From Sulfurovum sp. (GTDB lineage Bacteria > Campylobacterota > Campylobacteria > Campylobacterales > Sulfurovaceae), in assembly GCA_023955225.1 (NCBI GenBank), contig JAGSGJ010000021.1:1-36825 (forward strand): a stretch of DNA of 36,825 nt. Direction: 5' to 3'. This document shows positions 25,558 through 33,694 of the stretch, piece by piece (positions within the stretch are counted from its first letter, which is position 1; every line of letters starts with the position of its first letter). A program made the translations under genes and the position numbers. The notes beneath the pieces are model-generated. The model worked only from the letters and a program-made list of their open reading frames with translations. It had not been told where the DNA came from and did not search any database.

Positions 25558-28500
25558 GCATTTTAGAAAAAGCCTTAGCGGCAAGAAGTATCAAAGTCAA
25601 CAAAGTTGAAACAACCAAAGCACTTAAAATGCCAATGGATGTACATGCAAAACTAAAAGAGATCGCTGCAGCCGGATATGAAGGTCTGGCAAAAGAAGAC
25701 AGCGCTTATTTTTTAAAGTGTTTTGGACTCTTTGACAAGGGTGAAGACTTTATGCTTCGTGTACGTATACCTGCAGGACAGCTAAACTACGAACAAACGT
25801 TGCGCATCGGTGAAGTGGCTAAAAAGTATGGTAATGATTATATCGATCTGACTACACGTATGCAACTTGAACTGCGTTACTTACAGATAGCAGACATCGC
25901 AAAAGTTTTACAGGAACTCAAAGAAGTAGGCATTTCTACATTTCAAACAGGTGTGGACAATCCTCGTAATATCGTAGCCGATCCACTTGATGGCATCGCT
26001 TATGATAATATCATAGACACTAAACCCATCATCGATGAACTGCAAGCTATATTTGGAGAAAATCCGGAATGGATCTCTGTATTGCCTCGTAAATTCAACA
26101 CAGGAATACTAGGATCTCTTTCTAACTCTTGTAACATCTTTGGGCATGACTGTTGTTTTGTCTTGGCACAAAAAGAAGGTGTGTTTGGGTTCAATATCTA
26201 CTTGGGCGCACGTGTAGGTGTTCAGGCTAAAGATGCAAACTTATTTGTAAAGATAGAAGAAGTCCCTCTCTTCTTCAAATCACTTCTCACAGTTTTTAAA
26301 ACATACGGATACAGAGATAACCGAAACAAAAACCGTTTGGTTTTCCTGCTCAATGATGTAGGTATAGATAACTTCATAGAAGCTGTACAAAAAGAAGCTG
26401 ACTCTCTGTTTACCTCAGCCGGTACGACCATGGTACAATCTCAGTCTATAGCCTTAGGTTCAAACAAAGTACTTGGACGTAACGGAAAATTTGCATATAA
26501 ACTCATCGTACCTTCTGGCATCTTTACGGGTACTCACATGATAGAAGTAGCAAAAGCAGCTCAGGAATTTGGGTCAGGAGATGTCAGACTTACCTATGAT
26601 CAAAACATCTATATAGTAAATGTTGATAAAGAGTCCCTTGATGATCTTAAATATACAACTATCATCACAAACTATGCGAAATTCAACAACCTTTATTTTA
26701 ACGACATGATAGCCTGTGCAGGAACAAAAACCTGTAGTTTTGGTGTTATCCCCAACAAACCAGATGCTATAGAGATGGCACACTATCTGAGTTCTGAAGT
26801 ACCTATAGAAAATGCAAGTGTTCGCATGAACTGGTCCTCATGTCCTAAAGGCTGTGGTGTCAATGGCATTGCAGATATAGGATTTGAGGGCTGCAAGGCT
26901 AAAGATGATGAAGGTAAGCGTGTAGATGGTGTACACATTTTTGTCGGAGGGAAGATTACACGTGTTGCAAAAGAAGCACATATGTTACATAAAGCCCTAC
27001 CGTTAACTGAAGCCAAATACCATGTGAAATACCTGCTTAAAACCTATGCTGATTTCAAACACAGAGGTGAAACCTATGAGGCCTTTGATGACAGATATTT
27101 AAGCGCGAACTACTCTTTTCAAGCCCTTGGATTTTACACAAAGATAAACTATATCCTCAATGAAAAATTAGGATTAGATGTATCGTTTGAACTAGAGAGT
27201 GAACCTAAGACATTTAAAAAAGAAGAGTTTGAACTCTTTACTTTTGGACTCAAACTCTTTAAACTTCTTACGAATGAAAAACGTTATGAAGCGGTAGAAA
27301 ACTTTGAGCCGGTACTTTCCAAACCTAGAAAAATAACAAGAGATGAAGTCACTAAACTAAATCCTAAAGTCCCAGAAAAACTCTCAGAAATCATCTATAA
27401 TATGACCCATCAAGAAAAAAGAGAAAGAGCACAGGTCTTCTCTGAACTGCTTGTTGCATTAAAAGAAATAAAGGAGTTACCCAGGACCGTTTGTTCATAC
27501 TGCGGTATAGGATGTAAATTTGAAATAATCGATGACAAACTAAAAGGTCTAAAAGATTACCCTAGTAATAAGGGATTATCTTGCGCTAAAGGGATCTCTC
27601 TTACGCAAACCATGGATACCAATAGACTTTTAGAAGTAAATACACGTAAGAGTATAGAAGAGGATTTTAGACCCTCTAGCTATGAAGAGAGTTTAAACAA
27701 TATAGCCCAAAAAATAAAACAGACAGATCCTCAACGTATAGGTTTTTATCTTTCAGGACAGATGCTAAATGAAGATTACTATGCTGCTAATAAACTTGCA
27801 AAAGGATTCATAGGAACAGCCCACTGTGATACAAATTCTCGTACCTGTATGGCAAGCGCCGTAGTCGGTTATAAAAAATCATTTGGTATGGATTATGTAC
27901 CTGTACGCATGAATGATATAGAAGCATGTAATTTACTGATCCTCATAGGAGCAAATGTTTCAGAAGCCCATGTTGTTTTTGCAAATCGTATCAAGAAAGA
28001 AAAGAAAAGAGGACTCAAAGTAGTAGTGATAGACCCGCGTTTTACACTAACTGCACAAAATGCTGATCTTTATCTACCTCTTAAAGTAGGAACAGATATA
28101 GACCTTTTAAATCTTCTTGCATTAAAGCTCATAAAAGAAAAACAGATAAATATCGATTTTATCGAAAACCATAGCAATAATTTTAATGAATATCAAAAAA
28201 ATATTTTAACTCTAGATGAAAATAGTCTGCTTGAAAGTACAGGTATATCCTCTGAAGATTTTGAAAAATTTTACCAACTTTTTATAGAAAGTGAAAATAT
28301 CATCACCGCATGGACTATGGGTATAAATCAGTCCGTTCAGGGTGTAGATAAAAATCTTGCTATCAATAATCTACATATACTCACTGGACAGATAAACAAG
28401 AAAGGTTCCGGTCCATTATCTCTAACGGGTCAACCTAATGCGATGGGTGGGAGAGAAGTAGGAGGTCTTAGCACTACACTGGCTGTACATTTGGACTATA

Positions 28501-29474
28501 GTGAAGAGAACTGCCAAAAAGTAGCAGACTTTTGGAAGAGTGACAAGCTACCAAAAGAAAATGGTCTTACTGCTTTTGAGATGATAGAAAAAGCAGATCA
28601 GAATGAACTGGACATACTTATCATCTGTCATACAGACCCTGTCTATCACCTACCCGACAGGAATTTTGTTGAAGAGGCCATGAAAAAAGTAGATTTAGTG
28701 GTAGAGATTAATGCATATAACGGAAGTGAAACATCAAAATTTGCACATATATGTATTCCAACTGTACCTTTTGGACAAAAAGAGGGAACACAGACCAATC
28801 TTGACAGAACACTCACACGTGTTCTATCATTTAAAGCTAAGAATGGGTTACTGCAAGACTGGGAGGTTTTTGCTCGTATAGGTCAACTCATAGGGCATGA
28901 AGAAGCATTCTCATATAAAAATACAAAAGAAGTTTTTGAAGAGTATCAACAAATGACAAAACTAAGTAAAGATGGACATCTTGACATCTATAATGCCCAT
29001 TATAATGCTCTTGTACACACACCTTATATCTGGGGAGAGCATCTTTATAAAAATCATACCTTTATGACAGCTAACCAAAAAGCCAATCTATTTTTTGTAG
29101 AAAACAAGAACCTTTCAGAACAACCTTCACAAGAGTTTCCGTTTATACTGCTCACAGGAAGGACAAGAGATCAATGGCATACAGGAACCAAAACGGCTCA
29201 ATTACAAAAACTACTTCAATATAAAACACTAGAATTTGTTGAGATAACTCAAGAAGATGCCCTTACCTTTGGCATAAAAGAAGGAGATAAAGTAAAGGTT
29301 TCATCTATACGAGGCTCATTAATAGCCACCGTCATATTTGCTAAGTTAAACCCTAAAACCATTTTTATTCCATTATCACATAAAAAAGTGAATTATCTTA
29401 CCAACGCTATATTAGATCCAGAATCTAAGGAGCCTGATTATAATTATTGTGCAGTCAAAATAGAAAAGGTTTAG
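25554..29474 (+). CDS. Fused assimilatory nitrite reductase / nitrate reductase
   Basis: One uninterrupted 1306-residue chain holds both steps of nitrate assimilation. Residues 1 to about 600 form a sirohaem nitrite/sulfite reductase-type hemoprotein with the 4Fe-4S/sirohaem ligands C388-x5-C394 (CAGTKTC) and C430-x3-C434 (CPKGC). Residues from about 640 form a molybdopterin nitrate reductase of the NasA/NarB class. Its 4Fe-4S motif is C647-x2-C650-x3-C654-x22-C677, the Mo-ligand Cys765 is in TNSRTCMASAV, and TGQPNAMGGREVGG and a C-terminal dinucleotide-binding domain (TGRTRDQWHTGT) are present. No flavin or NADH domain is visible, so ferredoxin or flavodoxin is the likely donor. These are separate genes in the systems I know; the joining here has no stop or frame break. 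Nitrite rather than sulfite as substrate is inferred from the fusion and narK. Confidence 0.92.
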   Translation: MSILEKALAARSIKVNKVETTKALKMPMDVHAKLKEIAAAGYEGLAKEDSAYFLKCFGLFDKGEDFMLRVRIPAGQLNYEQTLRIGEVAKKYGNDYIDLTTRMQLELRYLQIADIAKVLQELKEVGISTFQTGVDNPRNIVADPLDGIAYDNIIDTKPIIDELQAIFGENPEWISVLPRKFNTGILGSLSNSCNIFGHDCCFVLAQKEGVFGFNIYLGARVGVQAKDANLFVKIEEVPLFFKSLLTVFKTYGYRDNRNKNRLVFLLNDVGIDNFIEAVQKEADSLFTSAGTTMVQSQSIALGSNKVLGRNGKFAYKLIVPSGIFTGTHMIEVAKAAQEFGSGDVRLTYDQNIYIVNVDKESLDDLKYTTIITNYAKFNNLYFNDMIACAGTKTCSFGVIPNKPDAIEMAHYLSSEVPIENASVRMNWSSCPKGCGVNGIADIGFEGCKAKDDEGKRVDGVHIFVGGKITRVAKEAHMLHKALPLTEAKYHVKYLLKTYADFKHRGETYEAFDDRYLSANYSFQALGFYTKINYILNEKLGLDVSFELESEPKTFKKEEFELFTFGLKLFKLLTNEKRYEAVENFEPVLSKPRKITRDEVTKLNPKVPEKLSEIIYNMTHQEKRERAQVFSELLVALKEIKELPRTVCSYCGIGCKFEIIDDKLKGLKDYPSNKGLSCAKGISLTQTMDTNRLLEVNTRKSIEEDFRPSSYEESLNNIAQKIKQTDPQRIGFYLSGQMLNEDYYAANKLAKGFIGTAHCDTNSRTCMASAVVGYKKSFGMDYVPVRMNDIEACNLLILIGANVSEAHVVFANRIKKEKKRGLKVVVIDPRFTLTAQNADLYLPLKVGTDIDLLNLLALKLIKEKQINIDFIENHSNNFNEYQKNILTLDENSLLESTGISSEDFEKFYQLFIESENIITAWTMGINQSVQGVDKNLAINNLHILTGQINKKGSGPLSLTGQPNAMGGREVGGLSTTLAVHLDYSEENCQKVADFWKSDKLPKENGLTAFEMIEKADQNELDILIICHTDPVYHLPDRNFVEEAMKKVDLVVEINAYNGSETSKFAHICIPTVPFGQKEGTQTNLDRTLTRVLSFKAKNGLLQDWEVFARIGQLIGHEEAFSYKNTKEVFEEYQQMTKLSKDGHLDIYNAHYNALVHTPYIWGEHLYKNHTFMTANQKANLFFVENKNLSEQPSQEFPFILLTGRTRDQWHTGTKTAQLQKLLQYKTLEFVEITQEDALTFGIKEGDKVKVSSIRGSLIATVIFAKLNPKTIFIPLSHKKVNYLTNAILDPESKEPDYNYCAVKIEKV

Positions 29475-30319
29475 AGGAGTTGTTTCAAATCATTCAGATT
29501 AAACAAAAGTAGATCTTTATCTTCTGTCTGTAAAAGCTCATTTGAAAACCCGCTCTTGGAAAAAAGTGCATAGACATCTACATTTATGCCTGATTCCAGC
29601 GCTTTGGCTTTGAGTTTAGTCAGTTCATTTTTGCAAACTTTACGGTCTTTATACTTACACTCTCCCAAGATGACCTTTTTATCTTTACTCACCGCCAAAA
29701 TATCAAATTCACTGTGGATATTCCAAAAACTTCCTCCACTTACCAAAGGGCTCCTCTCTTCATAATGCTGTACAAGAAGTGCATCACAGAGCTGTTCATA
29801 AACCAGTGAACGTAAACGGTCATAGTGTTTCTCAAAGTTCTCTAAAAAAGCATCACCCTTCCCTACAGCCAAATCTTTTTTATAGTACGTCACAAAGCCA
29901 AACCAAAAACGCATGAAGGGCTGTACGAAACGAAGTTTATTCTGCACACGGTATGAACGTTGCTCTTTTTTGAGTTTATGTTTGGGATGGATACGCAACG
30001 GAGATTCTCTTGAGGCTTCGACTTTCAGCACATTTAAGTCAACCAATTCTTGGACTATTTTCTCTCCCAAAGCTTCACTTACTTTTGCCTTTCTAAGTAC
30101 AGAATAAAGTTTTCCATCACCTCTGGCTACTGCGATAAGTATTTCCCGGTAAGGACTTTCTAAAAGGTATGAGGGAGAAACAAGTGTTTGAAATTTTGAG
30201 AAATTTTGCACAAAATTAAATTCTACCATAGAAAAAATATCATCAAAATAGTCTAACTCTATATTTTTACCTATCCCACCCAAAATTGAGAAGTACTCAA
30301 CAGCCTGTTCTAACTCCAA
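29471..30319 (-). CDS. DUF234-like PD-(D/E)xK protein, start uncertain
   Basis: Resembles the C-terminal DUF234 part of archaeal-type AAA ATPases but lacks the ATPase. The middle (YREILIAVARGDGKLYSVLRKAKVS) looks like a winged helix. The end has a nuclease-like core: Glu175, Asp206 in SEFDILAV, and Glu220-x-Lys222 in ILGECKYK. The listed start is TTG 30319 with no ribosome-binding site. The frame stays open and protein-like upstream to about 30391 (YGQRDFIKASFQRFYQHF) but has no ATG. An ATG at 30378-30376 is one frame off, and a single extra A would make it read MDKRDFIK. So the gene may start upstream by rare codon, or carry a frameshift. Its stop overlaps the fusion gene's stop (TTAG, 4 bases), convergently. 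Function unknown. Confidence 0.7.
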   Translation of the reverse strand: MELEQAVEYFSILGGIGKNIELDYFDDIFSMVEFNFVQNFSKFQTLVSPSYLLESPYREILIAVARGDGKLYSVLRKAKVSEALGEKIVQELVDLNVLKVEASRESPLRIHPKHKLKKEQRSYRVQNKLRFVQPFMRFWFGFVTYYKKDLAVGKGDAFLENFEKHYDRLRSLVYEQLCDALLVQHYEERSPLVSGGSFWNIHSEFDILAVSKDKKVILGECKYKDRKVCKNELTKLKAKALESGINVDVYALFSKSGFSNELLQTEDKDLLLFNLNDLKQLL

Positions 30320-30417
30320 GTAGGAAAAATGTTGGTAAAACCTTTGAAATGATGCTTTGATGAAATCCCTTTGTCCATAAATTAAATTATTTTAACATAC
30401 TTTTATTTGAATTTTTG

Positions 30418-30436
30418 TATGATTAATAATTAATCA
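30418..30436 (+). promoter_or_regulatory. Operator over the mini-NtrC promoter (autoregulation)
   Basis: Perfect TGATTAA-TAA-TTAATCA at 30420-30436 lies 15 bp before the regulator's ATG. It overlaps a -10-like TATGAT at 30418-30423, so a bound protein would block RNA polymerase. At the target promoters the same site is about 40 bp upstream of the -10. The contrast predicts activation of targets and self-repression. The -10 assignment is inferred. Confidence 0.7.
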
Positions 30437-30451
30437 ACACTAAAGAGTATT

Positions 30452-31186
30452 ATGGAAACATTTTTCACCAAATCAGATAAAATACAACATATTATCAAGA
30501 GTTTTAACCTCACTAAGACACTCTTTGTCTCGTCTATCATTATCGGTGAAGCACATACAGGTAAAAAAACACTTGCACGATACCTTTTCCCAGATACCCC
30601 TTTAGTGTCAGGTGAAAATCAAGAAGAAGTGAAGAGTGCACTTGAAAATAATGATGCACTAATCATCACCGATTTTGAAAAACTCAGTAACCAAAGTTCT
30701 CTTGATTTCAGTAATAAACGTATCATCGCTACAGCAAACTACATGGGTAATCAAGAACTCATTGATGACGTGTTTGCTTTTATATATATGATGCCAACAC
30801 TGCAAGAACGTCCTGAAGATGTAAGTTATTTAAAAAATATTTTCATCAAAGAAGCACTCAGCACTTTAATGATAGAAGATAATACATATGAGTCTGATGA
30901 CATTCCTCTTAACCTCAGTAAAAACAGTAAAAGCCTTAAAAAATCTATCTTTTTCCACCTTTTTAAATACTCGATGGATGATAAAGATATCAAAGAGGTA
31001 CTCTACAACTATTTACTAAAGAACCTTGATGGAAACGATGGCTACAGAGAATATCTTGGATTATATGAAAAACCTCTTATAGAAGCTGGTCTTAAGAAAT
31101 TTGGTTCACAACTGCAACTTTCTCAGATTTTAGGTATCAATAGAAACACACTTAGAAAGAAAATACATGAACACAACATTGATTAA
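30452..31186 (+). CDS. Miniature NtrC-like regulator lacking receiver and GAFTGA
   Basis: A 244-residue relict of a sigma54 activator. Seen in order: Walker-A-like GEAHTGKKT (32-40), Walker-B-like DALIITDF (68-75) without the catalytic DE, sensor-I-like RIIATAN (90-96), and TLQERPEDV (116-124), the equivalent of the family's LRERPEDI. A Fis-type helix-turn-helix (about 210-241) follows, with the NtrC hallmark G-x-NRNTLRKKI. Missing: the N-terminal receiver, the whole GAFTGA region between Walker A and B, and the FR-x-DLFYRL arginine fingers (IDDVFAFIYMM instead). It should therefore bind DNA but not remodel sigma54 polymerase. NtrC of Rhodobacter capsulatus shows that sigma70-type activation by a relative is possible. 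It overlaps the next gene by 20 bases and carries its own operator. Confidence 0.82.
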   Translation: METFFTKSDKIQHIIKSFNLTKTLFVSSIIIGEAHTGKKTLARYLFPDTPLVSGENQEEVKSALENNDALIITDFEKLSNQSSLDFSNKRIIATANYMGNQELIDDVFAFIYMMPTLQERPEDVSYLKNIFIKEALSTLMIEDNTYESDDIPLNLSKNSKSLKKSIFFHLFKYSMDDKDIKEVLYNYLLKNLDGNDGYREYLGLYEKPLIEAGLKKFGSQLQLSQILGINRNTLRKKIHEHNID

Positions 31187-31868
31187 TTTCGAATCTTTTG
31201 TAGAGTGGGACAATAGTCCCTTTATACTTTTTAATGACCAAGGAAAGATACTCTATCTGAACAATGCTGCTGAAATTTTATTTGGATATGTCTCAAAAAA
31301 AGAACTTTATGACATTGCCGTCTCGTATGCACCGCAAAGTTTCGGATATAAAACCACATCACTTACGCTCAATTATGACTCATTCATTTTCCATGCGATC
31401 TCCGTAGGGTATGAAAATGAAGAACAAATTTCACTACGTCTATACAACACCCCTCGTGTACAACCAAAACGTAAACTTGAAACTGATAAATTGCTCACTA
31501 CAGATATTAACATCCTACTTGAAGCAAATATTGCTCTTTTTAAAACAAAAAATACAAATCCGCTCAAACTTTTAACAGACCAGGATCTTCCGCCATTTAA
31601 AATAGATCAAAATAATTTTTCTAAACTTCTTAGAAAAACACTTGATGCATTTAAATCTTCAGACTCTATAGATATTTCTCTAAAGCTTCTTATCGGACAA
31701 CATGTTATTATATACGACCAAAAAGAGGCTATTGTACAGCTTTCTATACAGGCAAACGGACGTTATGCAAATGCAGATGAAGAGATTCGTACACTTGCTG
31801 CGGAAAGCCAGATCAAATGTCTTCTTAAAGAACACTCTATTAAATTGGAAATACCTCTTATTAAATAA
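31167..31868 (+). CDS. PAS-domain protein, NtrB-like pseudokinase
   Basis: A 233-residue soluble protein translated from an ATG inside the end of the mini-NtrC gene. Residues 10 to about 92 form a PAS domain (NSPFILFNDQGKILYLNNAAEILFGY). The rest has the layout of an NtrB kinase: a helical segment (about 105-140) where the phosphorylated His should be, then FKIDQNNFSKLLRKTLDAF at the place of the kinase N-box and a beta-rich end (LKEHSIKLEIPLI). No H-box His is present (the only His are 76, 179 and 223), and the N, G1 and G2 ATP motifs are not recognisable. It is probably an inactive kinase that works by binding, for example to the regulator or to GlnK. The PAS call is moderately strong; the pseudokinase call is inference. 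Confidence 0.65.
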   Translation: MNTTLINFESFVEWDNSPFILFNDQGKILYLNNAAEILFGYVSKKELYDIAVSYAPQSFGYKTTSLTLNYDSFIFHAISVGYENEEQISLRLYNTPRVQPKRKLETDKLLTTDINILLEANIALFKTKNTNPLKLLTDQDLPPFKIDQNNFSKLLRKTLDAFKSSDSIDISLKLLIGQHVIIYDQKEAIVQLSIQANGRYANADEEIRTLAAESQIKCLLKEHSIKLEIPLIK

Positions 31869-31880
31869 TCTTTCTTTTAT

Positions 31881-31934
31881 TGATTAAAAATTAATCAACT
31901 TATTGAAATAATAAATCATCATACATGTTACTAT
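31881..31934 (+). promoter_or_regulatory. amt1 promoter with TGATTAA palindrome
   Basis: Perfect TGATTAA-AAA-TTAATCA at 31881-31897, extending to 19 bp with flanking T/A (centre 31889). A -10-like TACTAT preceded by TG (extended -10) lies at 31929-31934, exactly 40 bp from the centre. Start would be near 31941 and the operator near -52. No sigma54 -24/-12 (GG..GC) element is present. Confidence 0.78.
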
Positions 31935-31967
31935 TGTCTTGTAAAAATTAATTTAAAAGGAAATAGC

Positions 31968-33275
31968 ATGAAATTAAAACTTTCGGCTCTAATGGCAATG
32001 TTTTTGCCTATCTTTGCTTTTGCAGAAGATAAACTGGACACAGGTGATACAGCATGGATGATGGTATCAACAGCATTTGTACTTCTTATGACACCAGCAG
32101 GTTTAGCACTTTTCTATGGTGGTATGACAAGAAGTAAAAATGTACTTAACACGTATGCTATGGTTATGGGTGCATTTGTTGTTGCATTTGTTGTATGGAT
32201 CGTTGCAGGTTACTCTATCGCATTTGGTACAAATGAAAGCGCACTGCTTCAAAATGTATTTGGTGGATTTGGTAACGTAATGCTTGACGGTATTAAATGG
32301 ACTGACCTTTCTGGTACATATCCTACGTATGTATTTATTGCATTCCAGGGTACATTTGCTGCGATCACAGTAGCAATCGCTTCAGGTTCTGTTATCGGAC
32401 GTATGAAGTTTTCTACTTGGATGGTTATCGTTGTTTTATGGGGACTTTTAGTCTATGCTCCAATAACACACATGGTATGGGGTGGTGATGGTGCATACTT
32501 ATTTGATGCTGGTGCTCTTGACTTTGCCGGTGGTACTGTTGTACATATGAATGGTGGTTTGGCTGGTCTTGTACTTGCTATCTTAATTGGTAAAAGAACG
32601 GGTTACCCTAAAGTAGCTATGAAACCATATAGTATCCTTCTTACTGCTGTGGGTGCAGCATTATTATGGTTCGGTTGGTATGGATTTAACGGTGGTTCTG
32701 CATTTGGTGCAAACGCTATTGCTGGTCTTGCTGTAATGACTACAACTGTTGCAACTGCTGCAGCTGCTGTTACTTGGATGTTACTTGAGTGGTTTGTCTT
32801 TAAAAAGCCAACACTTCTTGGTATTGCTTCAGGTATCATCGCTGGTCTTGTTGCTATTACTCCTGCTGCTGGTTTCGTGAGTGTTGGTGGCGCATTTATC
32901 GTAGGTATCGTTGGTTCGATCATCGCATTCTTCGGTGTTGTAGCACTTAAGAAAAAACTTGGTTATGATGATTCTCTTGATGCATTTGGTATCCACTTCT
33001 TAGCGGGTCTATGGGGTGCGCTTGCAACTGGTTTCCTTGCTCTTGATGACAAAGATCTACTCTGGGATGGTCCACTTAAAGAAAGTGGTGACAGAATGGG
33101 ACAATTCATGGTACAAGTTGAGTCTGTAGTTGTAGTTGGACTCTATACTCTTATCGGTACTGTGATCGTTTACTATATCGCTTCAGCTATTACTGGTGGT
33201 GCAAGAGTAGATGAAGAGACAGAATCAGCTGGTCTAGATGAGACTATTCACGGTGAGAAAGTAGTTCATGCCTAA
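31968..33275 (+). CDS. amtB: Ammonium transporter Amt (first copy)
   Basis: Trimeric inner-membrane ammonium channel. The 435 residues begin with a signal peptide (MKLKLSALMAMFLPIFAFA) followed by 11 hydrophobic helices, the AmtB layout. The twin pore histidines are His193 in GTVVHMNGG and His343 in FGIHFLAGLWG, and the ammonium-binding region THMVWGGDGAYLF is intact. The cytoplasmic tail VDEETESAGLDETIHGEK is the classic GlnK-contacting end. AAGGA stands seven bases before the ATG. glnK1 follows after 36 bp, and a perfect hairpin spans the amt1 stop codon. The TGATTAA operator upstream suggests induction under nitrogen limitation. Confidence 0.97.
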   Translation: MKLKLSALMAMFLPIFAFAEDKLDTGDTAWMMVSTAFVLLMTPAGLALFYGGMTRSKNVLNTYAMVMGAFVVAFVVWIVAGYSIAFGTNESALLQNVFGGFGNVMLDGIKWTDLSGTYPTYVFIAFQGTFAAITVAIASGSVIGRMKFSTWMVIVVLWGLLVYAPITHMVWGGDGAYLFDAGALDFAGGTVVHMNGGLAGLVLAILIGKRTGYPKVAMKPYSILLTAVGAALLWFGWYGFNGGSAFGANAIAGLAVMTTTVATAAAAVTWMLLEWFVFKKPTLLGIASGIIAGLVAITPAAGFVSVGGAFIVGIVGSIIAFFGVVALKKKLGYDDSLDAFGIHFLAGLWGALATGFLALDDKDLLWDGPLKESGDRMGQFMVQVESVVVVGLYTLIGTVIVYYIASAITGGARVDEETESAGLDETIHGEKVVHA

Positions 33276-33287
33276 GGCATGAACTAC
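33261..33287 (+). other. Perfect 12-bp RNA hairpin whose loop is the amt1 stop codon
   Basis: GTAGTTCATGCC (33261-33272) and GGCATGAACTAC (33276-33287) are exact reverse complements. The three loop bases TAA are the amt1 stop codon. No U-run follows and the glnK1 ribosome-binding site lies 15 bp further, so this is more likely a partial terminator, mRNA-end stabiliser or translation-coupling device than a full terminator. The symmetry is seen; the role is inferred. Confidence 0.8.
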
Positions 33288-33311
33288 CTATAATTTATAA
33301 AGGATTAACTA

Positions 33312-33653
33312 ATGAAAAAAATAGAAGCGATAATCAAACCGTTTAAACTAGAAGATGTAAAAGATGCTCTTGTGGAAGCTGGTATTGAAGGTATGACTGT
33401 ATCTGAAGTAAAAGGATACGGAAGACAACAAGGTCATTCAGAACTCTACAGAGGTGCTGAATATGTGGTTGAATTCATCCCGAAAATTAAGATTGAACTC
33501 GTAGTAAGTACGGATGAATTTGCAGATACTGCTATTAAAATTATTACTGAATCTGCCAAAACAGGTAAAATCGGTGATGGTAAAATCTTTGTAAGTACGA
33601 TTGACCATGTTGTTCGTATCAGAACAGATGAAACTGACACTGACGCACTCTAA
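33312..33653 (+). CDS. glnK: PII signal protein GlnK (first copy)
   Basis: Trimeric nitrogen sensor that binds ATP/ADP and 2-oxoglutarate and plugs Amt channels. The 113 residues are standard length. Seen: start MKKIEAIIKPFKLEDVKDAL, VKGYGRQQGH, the T-loop ELYRGAEYVVEFIPK with Tyr51, and the ATP-binding KTGKIGDGKIFV. Tyr51 is kept, so modification by a GlnD-type enzyme is possible. AAAGGA precedes the ATG. It is cotranscribed with amt1, and a strong hairpin follows. It is nearly identical to glnK2 over the first 65 residues, diverging mainly in the C-terminal third, so the two may form mixed trimers. Confidence 0.96.
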   Translation: MKKIEAIIKPFKLEDVKDALVEAGIEGMTVSEVKGYGRQQGHSELYRGAEYVVEFIPKIKIELVVSTDEFADTAIKIITESAKTGKIGDGKIFVSTIDHVVRIRTDETDTDAL

Positions 33654-33660
33654 TCTTCCA

Positions 33661-33687
33661 TAGGGACAAGGCATTGCCTTCTCCCTA
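33661..33687 (+). terminator. Terminator hairpin after amt1-glnK1
   Basis: TAGGGA-CAAGGCA and TGCCTTC-TCCCTA pair with one C-C mismatch over 33661-33687, seven bases past the glnK1 stop. A T-rich stretch (ATTTTTAAT) follows about 14 bp later. The next amt operator begins 8 bp downstream. Confidence 0.65.
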
Positions 33688-33694
33688 CCCCATC

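Noticed and set aside
31860..31967. Sigma54 promoter before amt1, as in classical NtrC control
   Set aside because: No GG-N10-GC pattern at a usable distance; an extended sigma70-type -10 is present instead.
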